Positions 8,005-17,912 of a DNA stretch of 64,000 nt are shown piece by piece. Numbering within the stretch: position 1 is the first letter of the stretch; each line of letters begins with the position of its first letter. A program made the translations under genes and the position numbers. The DNA is from an uncultured Rhodospirillaceae bacterium (lineage in GTDB: Bacteria; Pseudomonadota; Alphaproteobacteria; Rhodospirillales; Rhodospirillaceae): NCBI GenBank assembly GCA_943787205.1, contig CALSLN010000006.1:62001-126000 (forward strand). The letters are read 5' to 3'. Under the pieces are notes generated by a model. The model was not told where the DNA came from. It saw nothing but the letters and a program-made list of their open reading frames with translations, and made no database searches.

Positions 8005-9471
8005 TTACGCAGGACCGGTGGCCTGCTCAAGCGAATCCGGCTCTTCTTCATCGGGTTGTAGCAAAAGACAACGAATTGCCAAAACGACAAATATCACGCC
8101 ACCAATCACGGCGATGAGCCCACCAAGCCCCATGAGGGTCATAGATAAGAGCTTTGTCGCGCTATCCAAGCCCTGCTCAGCGCCTGCGACTTTACGGGCA
8201 ACACCGTCCAAGCCGGCGGAGAACAAACCAGCAGAATGGAAAAACTGTCCCGTTCCTAGCAGCACATACGAGGCAATACGCCACTTTCTCGCAGGCACTG
8301 GCCGATCAAGCAGTGGTGCAAAAATTGCGAAATACAGACACATAAAGACCAATGTCACGCCAATCAGTTCAGCGTGGTAGTGCGCGGGGGTACGTGTATC
8401 GACCGAACTCTCAAAGAAACCAATCAATCCACCAAACCCAAATAAGATTAGCGCGACCCAAAGACCGATGATCTCAGGGGTCTGGTTTCTAATCGCAAGC
8501 GCCCGGCGACAGAACAATCCGATAGTACCAAGCAAGAATATCCCTGTCGGAATTGGTAGGACGTACCAATATAAGTCCGTGAATGCCGTGACCTGCGCCG
8601 GGTCATCAGCCGGAAAACTAAGATAAAGCAACGGCCCGATCGCCGCACCAGCAACCATGGCACCGGCTGCAAGCTTAAACAGTTGGCCAGAAACGGGCGT
8701 TTCACCAAGGGTCATTCTGGACAGCAAATAGATGCCAACCATGAGAAGCAGCGTATTCGCAAACTGCATGACGTGGCCCATACCCCAGAACGCGCGTTCG
8801 GCCGCATCGGTCGGCGGCATTCCAGCGGGCATGGTCAGCCAAGCCGCAGCTAGGCAAATCAAAGCAATGAGGAATATGAGTCCAGAAGCGGCGACTGCAA
8901 ACACCACCGGCTCGCACGAACGCTGAGCAGCAACCTGAATAACGAGTCTTAAAACCGGTAGCGCAAGACCGACGGCGAGCAACGTCAGGCCCGCAAAAAA
9001 CACAGGGTGTATAAGGACCGGGATGTAATTATTGGGCGAGGCATCACCTAAATTGAGAAGAACTGGGGCCAAAATAAGCAGGAAACTCATTCCAGCAGCG
9101 CTCAAACCCACTCGGCCGACGAATGCCGCCCCCTTCGTCATAGGACCAGCAGCGGCGCTCGCCAAGACGGTCAATGCCCCCTGCACGCCCAGGTACCAAA
9201 TAACGAAAGCAAAGGTCACATGGGCAATTAGGCCCTTCTCGAAGAAGGTTTGCGTTGTCCAAGGCAGGACGGCCTCGGCGCCAGGAACCCGCAAAAGAGC
9301 TATGAGAACCGCCATTAGGCCTGCGATCGCCAGAGCCGCAACGGGTAAAACAACCCAGCCCTTCAATTCCCAAAGTAAATCGTCAGATAGCTTTCCTGCA
9401 AAGTGCCCATCTACAGGCGCTTCTGGCGCCTCCAATCCATGTTCTTTTGGCGGCGGCAGGTGGAGATTCAT
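8005..9471 (-). CDS. Heme-copper oxidase subunit I-like membrane protein with incomplete metal ligands
   Basis: A 488-residue protein with about 12 membrane helices and the overall look of a NorB/cbb3-like subunit I. Histidines that may correspond to heme or copper ligands are His84 (LIAHVTFAF, second helix), His233 (WGMGHVMQF, sixth helix) and the His364-x-His366 pair (PAHYHAELIG, tenth helix). The adjacent His-His pair expected in the seventh helix is absent; that region reads LYWYVLPIPTG. It may therefore bind heme without a normal copper B centre. The start at 9471 (MNLHLPPPKEHG) is chosen because the longer frame to 9579 would overlap the DUF420 gene. It lies 20 bp after DUF420 and before ctaB, pointing to a role in oxidase biogenesis or regulation. 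Confidence 0.75.
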   Translation of the reverse strand: MNLHLPPPKEHGLEAPEAPVDGHFAGKLSDDLLWELKGWVVLPVAALAIAGLMAVLIALLRVPGAEAVLPWTTQTFFEKGLIAHVTFAFVIWYLGVQGALTVLASAAAGPMTKGAAFVGRVGLSAAGMSFLLILAPVLLNLGDASPNNYIPVLIHPVFFAGLTLLAVGLALPVLRLVIQVAAQRSCEPVVFAVAASGLIFLIALICLAAAWLTMPAGMPPTDAAERAFWGMGHVMQFANTLLLMVGIYLLSRMTLGETPVSGQLFKLAAGAMVAGAAIGPLLYLSFPADDPAQVTAFTDLYWYVLPIPTGIFLLGTIGLFCRRALAIRNQTPEIIGLWVALILFGFGGLIGFFESSVDTRTPAHYHAELIGVTLVFMCLYFAIFAPLLDRPVPARKWRIASYVLLGTGQFFHSAGLFSAGLDGVARKVAGAEQGLDSATKLLSMTLMGLGGLIAVIGGVIFVVLAIRCLLLQPDEEEPDSLEQATGPA

Positions 9472-9491
9472 CTGAAGGTATTCAACCCTGA

Positions 9492-9923
9492 TTACATCGG
9501 TGCAGGATAAACATGGTACAGAACGGCATAAACCGCGACCCCTGATGTGGTAACAAACATCCAAACCGGCCACGTCCACCTGGCAATGGCTTTATGCCGA
9601 TCGAATTGCCCGTGATATGCGCGCCACGCCGTCACGATGACCATTGGTAAGACGATAGTCGCCATAACAACATGGGAGATAAGGAGTGTGTAGTAGGCTG
9701 GCACAGCCCACCCTGTCCCGGGAAAGACAAAAATTGGCGCGGTAAAGTGGTAGGTCAGATAAGACACCAAAAAGACCGCTGACACGACGATTGCCGCTGT
9801 CATAACCTTGCGGTGGGCCTCTTTTCGCCCCGATTTGATCAGGATAAAGCCAATAAGAAGAAGCACAGTAGAAATGCTGTTTAGAACAGCATTGACGTGT
9901 GGCAAAAGCGCAGCCGTAGTCAT
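9492..9923 (-). CDS. DUF420 family membrane protein (CtaM-like)
   Basis: A 143-residue protein with four hydrophobic helices and conserved histidines in the helices (LLPHVNAVLN, YLTYHFTAPIF, LLISHVVMATIV, VLYHVYP), matching DUF420. The Staphylococcus member CtaM is required for the aa3-type oxidase, so an assembly role is inferred. It is encoded between the 38-residue membrane protein (44 bp upstream) and the oxidase subunit I-like protein (20 bp downstream), in an operon divergent from the structural oxidase genes, which agrees with that role. The exact biochemical function of DUF420 in proteobacteria is not established. Confidence 0.88.
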   Translation of the reverse strand: MTTAALLPHVNAVLNSISTVLLLIGFILIKSGRKEAHRKVMTAAIVVSAVFLVSYLTYHFTAPIFVFPGTGWAVPAYYTLLISHVVMATIVLPMVIVTAWRAYHGQFDRHKAIARWTWPVWMFVTTSGVAVYAVLYHVYPAPM

Positions 9924-9967
9924 TTCAAGAACCCTATATAACGTTGAATACTAGGCTGGATATCGGA

Positions 9968-10084
9968 CTACGGTCCGTCAAAAAAAACTTTTGCGATAAA
10001 ACTAACGTACATAAAGAGAGATGCGCCTGCAAGGCACAACCCGAAGATGACCAGTTTTTTCCGATCCGGTGGTGATTGCGTCAT
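9968..10084 (-). CDS. Small single-pass membrane protein (38 aa), oxidase-linked
   Basis: A 38-codon frame read from an ATG at 10084 (MTQSPPDRKKLVIFGLCLAG...) to TAG. It has a charged N-terminus (RKK) followed by one hydrophobic helix of about 20 residues and a short FFDGP tail. An AAGGAG sequence sits 7 bp before the ATG, which strongly favours a real gene. It is the first gene of the minus-strand unit that continues into DUF420, the oxidase-like protein and ctaB, and it lies divergent from ctaC. Tiny membrane proteins of this kind accompany aa3 oxidase loci in alphaproteobacteria and may be assembly factors or supernumerary subunits. I do not recognise a named family with certainty. Confidence 0.7.
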   Translation of the reverse strand: MTQSPPDRKKLVIFGLCLAGASLFMYVSFIAKVFFDGP

Positions 10085-10460
10085 CCCAAACTCCTTAACC
10101 AGGTGATTTAGCGACTTCTCGTCAATTCGACTCGCAGCGCTTTCCGTTCATTTATGCGGGCGCTGAGTACCACAGGCTCGTCAAAGTGTCATTGTCTTGT
10201 TGATTATAACCCCACCACTCTAGGGGAGAGGCGACCAACTGCGACGCATTCTCAAGCCCTTGTTTTCTGGCGGTTTTCTTTACCTTATGGGGCGCTTCCG
10301 GTACTGTTTCGCCCAACTAAGGGGTGAGGCAACGATCTGCCCAGTGCAATTTCTAAGATGCGCGGTGCTGCATTGCAGTATGCAGACCGAAAAATCGGTT
10401 GAAACCAACGCTCTGGCCCCTTAAACGATGATGCGATCGTTAGCGTATGGGAGAGAAAGT
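10085..10460. promoter_or_regulatory. Divergent promoter region of the oxidase operons
   Basis: About 375 bp separate the two divergent oxidase operons and contain no convincing gene. Two imperfect copies of a 21-bp element, of the form AGGGG-W-GAGGC-R-AC-N3-CTGC, lie at 10222-10242 and 10320-10340 in the same orientation, 98 bp apart. A palindrome-like run CTGCAT-TGCAGT-ATGCAG is at 10368-10385, about 75 bp before the ctaC start. These are plausible regulator sites but no known consensus was matched. Promoter elements could not be assigned confidently. Confidence 0.4.
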
Positions 10461-12967
<2,507 letters not shown>

Positions 12968-12974
12968 AATACAG

Positions 12975-13592
12975 ATGTCAAAAGACACTGACTTTTCCCA
13001 GCGTAATAAACGCACAGCAATCACAGCATTTGCTGTGGTCGCGGGAATGGTCGGTCTGTCCTTTGCATTCGTGCCACTCTACACGCTCATTTGCCAAGTC
13101 ACCGGCCTTGCTGGCGTACCTCAAGTTGCCGATCAGAATAATACGGAAGTATCGGAACAAGAGATTACGATACGGTTCGACGCCAATATCGACCGGAGCT
13201 TGCCTTGGAATTTTGAGGCAAACGAAAAGTCAGTCACGATCAATCTTGGTGCTGAATACATGACATCGTATCAATCTACGAACCTGTCAGATGAGCCCGT
13301 GACGGGTATATCCACGTTCAACGTAACGCCTATTAAGGCAGCGCAGTATTTTACAAAGATCGAGTGCTTTTGCTTTGTTGAACAAACGTTAGAGCCTGGC
13401 CAGACCGTTGATATGCCGGTCACGTTCTACGTGGATCCCGCAATCTTAGATGACGAATTCGCGAATGACGTTCAGACAATAACCTTGTCCTATACTTTTT
13501 ATCGGACGCTGGACGACATTCCTGATGAAGATCCTGAAATCATTTCTAAAGCCGCCCCAGTTATTCAATCTGCTCAATTGAGCGGGTCCTGA
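12975..13592 (+). CDS. ctaG: Cytochrome c oxidase assembly protein CtaG/Cox11
   Basis: A 205-residue protein with one N-terminal membrane anchor (AITAFAVVAGMVGLSFAFVP) and a periplasmic beta domain. The copper-binding CFCF motif is present in KIECFCFVEQTLEPG, and the conserved YTLICQVTGL follows the anchor. Cox11/CtaG delivers copper to the copper B site of subunit I. The gene lies between ctaD (7 bp upstream) and ctaE (31 bp downstream), the usual alphaproteobacterial order. It is intact, unlike its two upstream neighbours. Confidence 0.96.
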   Translation: MSKDTDFSQRNKRTAITAFAVVAGMVGLSFAFVPLYTLICQVTGLAGVPQVADQNNTEVSEQEITIRFDANIDRSLPWNFEANEKSVTINLGAEYMTSYQSTNLSDEPVTGISTFNVTPIKAAQYFTKIECFCFVEQTLEPGQTVDMPVTFYVDPAILDDEFANDVQTITLSYTFYRTLDDIPDEDPEIISKAAPVIQSAQLSGS

Positions 13593-13623
13593 TTAACCGG
13601 CGTAACCTACGAGGACGCGAACG

Positions 13624-14445
13624 ATGAGTGCACAGGCCCAACACCCTTATCACATGGTTAGCCCAAGCCCCTGGCCGGCTCTGGGCGCGTTATCTGGCCT
13701 AGTTCTGGCCGTAGGCGCCGTGTTCTACATGCATGACGAGCCATTGTTTGGCATTAGCGGGCCTATCAAGTTAGTCCCTGGCTTTACACTCCTCATCCTA
13801 ACGATGATCTTGTGGTGGCGTGACGTCATCAAAGAATCCGTTAAAGAGCGCGCTCACTCTAATGAAGTGAGCCACGGCCTGCGTTTGGGCATGGTCCTTT
13901 TCATCGCCTCGGAAGTGATGTTCTTCGGTGCGTTTTTCTGGGCCTTCTTCCACCATTCACTTGGCTTCTCCACCGCGACTATGCAGTGGCCGCCAGAAGG
14001 CATTGAAACACTCGATGCATGGCACCTTCCATTCTACAACACCGTTATCTTGCTGACATCTGGGGTTACCGTGTCTCGTGCACACCTTTATGTAGAAGCT
14101 GGCAACGATGCCAAATCGGCTAAGTGGATCTGGATTACAGCAGCCCTTGGCGCGATGTTCCTCGGCCTTCAAGTCTTTGAATATGGTCATGCAGCGTTCT
14201 CAATAACCGACGGCATCTACCCATCGACGTTCTATCTCGCCACCGGTTTCCATGGCTTCCACGTTTTCGTTGGAACCACGTTCCTTGTGGTCTGCGCCGT
14301 CCGTGCACAGAAGGGTCAGTTTAGCCCTGAAAAGCACATCGGCTTCCAGTCTGCCGCTTGGTACTGGCACTTTGTTGACGTGGTCTGGTTGTTCCTCTTC
14401 ATTTGGGTCTACTGGCTCCTCGGAACACCTGTCCGTACGTTCTAG
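13624..14445 (+). CDS. ctaE: Cytochrome c oxidase subunit III
   Basis: A 273-residue subunit III with seven membrane helices. Typical segments are HPYHMVSPSPWPALGA at the N-terminus, GLRLGMVLFIASEVMFFGAFFWAFF with the conserved Glu in the membrane, TATGFHGFHVF-like sequence (LATGFHGFHVFVGTTFL) and the end HFVDVVWLFLFIWVYW. Subunit III stabilises the catalytic core and helps proton uptake. A GAGG element lies just before the ATG. The gene is intact and is followed by a DUF983 gene and then a terminator, closing the oxidase operon. Confidence 0.97.
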   Translation: MSAQAQHPYHMVSPSPWPALGALSGLVLAVGAVFYMHDEPLFGISGPIKLVPGFTLLILTMILWWRDVIKESVKERAHSNEVSHGLRLGMVLFIASEVMFFGAFFWAFFHHSLGFSTATMQWPPEGIETLDAWHLPFYNTVILLTSGVTVSRAHLYVEAGNDAKSAKWIWITAALGAMFLGLQVFEYGHAAFSITDGIYPSTFYLATGFHGFHVFVGTTFLVVCAVRAQKGQFSPEKHIGFQSAAWYWHFVDVVWLFLFIWVYWLLGTPVRTF

Positions 14446-14471
14446 TAGACACACAGAGTTCGCGCCCTCTC

Positions 14472-14861
14472 GTGACCACCGGATCACCTTCGGCTCAGTC
14501 CGTATCGCTGGCTAAAGCCTCGTTGGCTGGACGCTGCCCCGCGTTGCGGCGAAGGCTCCTTGTTCGACGGCTTTATAACTGTCGCAAAGTCGTGCAGCGC
14601 GTGTGACTTGAAGTTGGCAGGTCATGACACGGGCGATGGTCCAGCATTTTTTATCATGCTGCCACTGTGCATAATCATCGCCGTTTCAGCGCTTCTAATC
14701 GACGTAGGTTCCACCCCCCAATGTGGGTGCACATGGTCGTGTGGCCACTGGTCATCGTTGGCGCCGTCGCCGCTACGCTTCGGCCTGTGAAAGCGCTTAT
14801 GATCGCGCTTCAGTATCGCCACCGAGATGTTGAGAACATCGATAAATCCGGCCAGCAGTAG
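14472..14861 (+). CDS. DUF983 family protein (frameshifted)
   Basis: Reconstructed from three frames. From a GTG at 14472 the sequence runs through AKASLAGRCP, then in the next frame CGEGSLFDGFITVAKSCSACDLKL and GDGPAFFIMLPLCIIIAVSALLIDV, and finally HPPMWVHMVVWPLVIVGAVAATLRPVKALMIALQYRH. This is the full DUF983 pattern: two CxxC pairs that may bind zinc, then two membrane helices and the RPxKxLxIALQYRH end. Indels lie near 14540 and near 14715. DUF983 genes commonly follow ctaE in alphaproteobacteria and are thought to be linked to oxidase biogenesis. Function is otherwise unknown. Confidence 0.85.
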
Positions 14862-14871
14862 ACAAAAGAAA

Positions 14872-14901
14872 GGGCGCTTCGCCATTCATAACGAAGCGCC
14901 C
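14872..14901. terminator. Bidirectional hairpin terminator between DUF983 and amt
   Basis: A perfect 10-bp stem, GGGCGCTTCG (14872-14881) and CGAAGCGCCC (14892-14901), encloses a 10-base loop. It lies 10 bp after the DUF983 stop and about 30 bp after the end of the convergent amt gene. The flanks are AAAAGAAA on one side and CTTAGTTCTTT on the other, so it could serve both directions. Confidence 0.8.
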
Positions 14902-14932
14902 CTTAGTTCTTTGAGCGAAGAGTCTTTAGCCC

Positions 14933-16147
14933 CTACCGAAGCTGAACACCGTCCTCAGGGTTCGCGCTGATCTGATGGATCGACAGATCCGCCCCATTGA
15001 ACTCTTCTTCCTCAGTTAACCGAATGCCAATCGTAGCCTTGAGCAATCCGTAAACTGTGAACCCACCGATTAAAGCAACAGCAACGCCCGCAAGCGATCC
15101 AACCAGTTGAGACAGGAATGTGACGCCCCCCATTCCACCTAGGGCTTCAAGACCAAAGACACCGCAAAGGATGCCGCCCTAGCAATCCGCACATGCCATG
15201 AAGCGGCCACACACCAAGAACGTCATCAATCTTCCACTTGTTCTGGCACTGATTAAATCCCCACACGAATATTGCACCAGCAAGCGCTCCAGTGATCGCA
15301 GCCCCGATAGGGTGCATAACGTTGGAGCCTGCACAAACCGCGACGAGGCCAGCCAAAGCTCCGTTGTGAACAAATCCGGGATCATTCTTACTGACAAGCA
15401 AGGCAGCAAGGATGCCGCCAACCATCGCCATCAATGAGTTTACCGCAACCAAACCAGTCACGCCTTCAACGCCTTGGGCGCTCATCACGTTAAAACCGAA
15501 CCAGCCGACAGACAAAATCCATGCCCCAAGGGCGAGCCACGGTATGGATGACGGCGGCATAGCCTGAAGGCTACCGTCTTTCCTATACGCCCGCTGCGCG
15601 CTCCAAGCATGATTACAGCCGCTAAGGCAATCCAACCGCCCATCGCATGAACAACAATCGATCCAGCAAAATCATTGAACGGCGCCCCAAAATTAGCCTC
15701 CATGAAGTCCTGAAAACCATAATTACCGTTCCACACCATGCCTTCGAAGAACGGGTAGACAACGGCCACTAACATGACCGTCGCGAACAGCTGGGGATAA
15801 AACCGGGCACGTTCAGCAATCCCACCCGAAATAATGGCCGGAATTGCGGCCGCAAAAGTCAGAAGAAAGAAAAACTTAACCAGGTCATAACCCTGAGGCG
15901 CGAATCCTTCTCCTGTGTCGCCGCTAATTACCGGAGCCGCACTCAGGAAATCCATACCGTAAGCGATCGAGTAGCCGACAAAGAAGTACGCAAGTGTCGA
16001 TCCGGCAAAGTCGACCATGATTTTCACCAGGGCATTCACCTGATTTTTTTTCCTAACGGTACCGACTTCCAGAAAGGCAAATCCGGCGTGCATCGCCAGC
16101 ACCATGATTGCGCCCATCAGGACAAAAAAGACGTCGTTTCCAGCCAT
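14933..16147 (-). CDS. amt: Ammonium transporter (frameshifted)
   Basis: An Amt/MEP/Rh-family channel of about 400 residues with 11 membrane helices, which conducts ammonium or ammonia into the cell. Characteristic pieces are MHAGFAFLEVGTVRKKNQVNAL, IISGGIAERARF, DFAGSIVVHAMGGWIALAA, WFGFNVMSAQ, and the C-terminal GVWPLHGMCGLLG and MGGVTFLSQLVG. Two indels interrupt it, near 15590 (after MLGARSGR) and near 15178 (after CGLLG). The pieces are collinear and otherwise normal, so error is likely. No glnK/PII gene is next to it, although they are often paired. It ends at a shared terminator with the oxidase operon. Confidence 0.92.
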
Positions 16148-16443
16148 TTTCTTGATATCCCTCTTTATGGATACACCCGTTAATCGAGCGCTTGCCCATT
16201 TCCCTTACAAGAACCATGCCGACTTATAGGTCTGAGAAAGGTGTTTAAATTCAAAGGCTTATATCCTTCGATTCTGGATGGAGCCTCCGGGTGATTATTA
16301 TTTAACCAGCCACAACAAGGCAGCCCCCTGCCCGCCCATTTTTTAGGCACTATCGATGGCGTTCATTTGCGCCATCCAAAGCTTTTCGCAGGCTCGCCAA
16401 CCCGGTACGGTTTGGGCTCTCTCTGCACAAAAGGACGCTGCAT
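16148..16443. other. Intergenic region between amt and the RidA gene
   Basis: About 296 bp between divergent genes. A search by eye for a sigma-54 site (TGGCAC-N5-TTGC) upstream of amt found no good match. A loose dyad GATGGCG/CGCCATC occurs around 16356-16376. No gene is supported here. Confidence 0.35.
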
Positions 16444-16870
16444 TTGGACCACCTCACCCATATCAACCCGCCGACGTTGTCGGACAGTCTTGCCGTGGGC
16501 TATTCCCAGGTGATCGTCGCTAAACTAGGCCGGCTAGTGTTTGTCGCAGGCCAGGTGGGATGGGACGAAAACAGTGAAATGGTTGGTGATGCATCATTTC
16601 CCGCGCAAGCCCGCAAGGCGATAGATAACGTGCGTGTTGCTCTGAACGAAGCCGGAGCCACCGGTGACGATGTCACACATGTTAAGTACTTCGTCGTGGG
16701 AGTAACCGAAGATCGGGTTGGCGAACTCATCGGTGGCACTCGGCGAGGCAAAACTCTTCAATCCCGATACGACCGCCGACTGGGACGCTGACTCGGGGTC
16801 GAACAACTGGCCCGTGAGGCCACTCCTGTTGGCGGAAAATCGAAGTTCATCGCCGCCATTCCCGGACTGA
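16444..16870 (+). pseudogene. RidA/YjgF family protein, disrupted by indels
   Basis: The N-terminal half is in one frame from a TTG at 16444: QVIVAKLGRLVFVAGQVGWDENSEMVGDASFPAQARKAIDNVRVALNEAG, the core of RidA enamine/imine deaminases. After VTEDRVGELIGG the frame shifts; ALGEAKLFNPDTTADWD and then LGVEQLAR continue in other frames, and the usual EIEVIAAIP end is only recognisable with further indels near 16830-16860. The family hydrolyses reactive enamines formed by PLP enzymes. It starts a run of indel-ridden genes on the same strand leading to the DmsABC-like enzyme. It may be a real gene badly sequenced or true decay. Confidence 0.7.
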
Positions 16871-16914
16871 TCCTGTACGCGCCCACAATCTTCGAAAGCG
16901 AAACGCTCAGCTAT

Positions 16915-17267
16915 GACACACTCTCCCCCCGGACCAAGTTTACTACGTTTCTCACTTGAACAAATTCAGGACATGGCGCGCGGACTCAGACAGCGCAGTC
17001 GTCGTGGACGTCCGGGAGCAGAACGAGTGGGATGAGGCCCATATTCCGGGCGCCCATACTCTTGCCCCTTATCCACCTTCGATCCGTGCTAGCCGTTCCC
17101 GATCCAGGAGACAAGCACCTCGTGTTCCATTGCCGGTCTGGGTCGTCGCTGCGGCTTGGCTTCCGAGAAGATGGTCGAGGCCGGACTATACCGGCGACAA
17201 ATCAAGCGGATGGAGGGCGGGTTCCTGGCCTGGGAGTGCCGCTGGATACGACAAGGAGAACGGCTGA
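16915..17267 (+). pseudogene. Rhodanese-like domain protein, disrupted by indels
   Basis: The start at 16915 (MTHSPPGP) leads to FSLEQIQDMARG and then, after a shift near 16975, DSDSAVVVDVREQNEWDEAHIPGA, the classic beginning of a single-domain rhodanese. A further shift gives KHLVFHCRSG, which contains the active-site Cys, and yet another KMVEAGLYRRQIKRMEGGFLAWE and a YDKENG end. Rhodaneses transfer sulfane sulfur. At least three indels are needed to reconcile the pieces. It lies between the RidA and universal-stress genes. Confidence 0.75.
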
Positions 17268-17289
17268 TCGGACTGGCTGATTGCCAAGT

Positions 17290-17837
17290 ATGGCCACGGC
17301 CGCACCAATCCGCAGACAACACCGTCGTTGGGCGCGAGAGCGCGCTCGCGTACCTTCCTTGGTCGTTGTCGACGACTCCGAAGAGCTCAGCGAGCTGTGC
17401 TCCGCTACGCCCTGCAATCGCGCCCGACTCACCGGCGGTAAAGTCGCACTGACTCTATCGTCATCGACATGGATTCTAGCCAAGGATTTCCAGCACTGGC
17501 AGTTCGTCGGCAACCTGATGGAAGAAGAAGCACATGGAGGCAGCGGAGCAAACGCGCTTAAGCCGCCACGCGGGCCCAGATCAGCAAAGGATTCAGGCTC
17601 CAGCACGCCTGACGCAGTACGTCCGCAACGGCAAGACCCGTTCGAAGATGAGCTCTTTGCCCTGGTCGCAGAGCATCCCGAGCATCTCCATTTTACTCCT
17701 CGGCTCTGCACCGGGCGAGAAGCCTGGGCCCGCTGGTGGAGGCAGTTACAGGCAAACACGCCGGCCAAACCGGCATTCCGGTGACCATCGTTCCTGGCTC
17801 ATTAAGTGCCCTCGATGAGATCGATCGTTTGACCTGA
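17290..17837 (+). pseudogene. Universal stress protein family, disrupted by indels
   Basis: From ATG 17290 the frame reads RVPSLVVVDDSEELSE, the nucleotide-binding start of an alphaproteobacterial universal stress protein. Later pieces are spread over three frames: CNRARLTGGKVALT, DFQHWQFVGNLMEEE, HMEAAEQT, RNGKTR, DELFALVAEHPE, ISILLLGSAPGEKPGP and IPVTIVPGSLSALDEIDRLT ending at TGA 17835-17837. Joined, these make a protein of about 180 residues. Five or more indels are needed. Such genes often sit beside rhodanese and DMSO-reductase-type genes in this class. Confidence 0.7.
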
Positions 17838-17912
17838 GCCGCTGAACGGCTAAATTCCACCGAACTGCAGTAATCGCTAGGCTCCTGTTTTGCGGCTGCG
17901 CGGCTACGGAGA

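Noticed and set aside
16148-16240. Sigma-54 promoter for amt.
   Set aside because: No GG-N10-GC pair with acceptable flanks was found.
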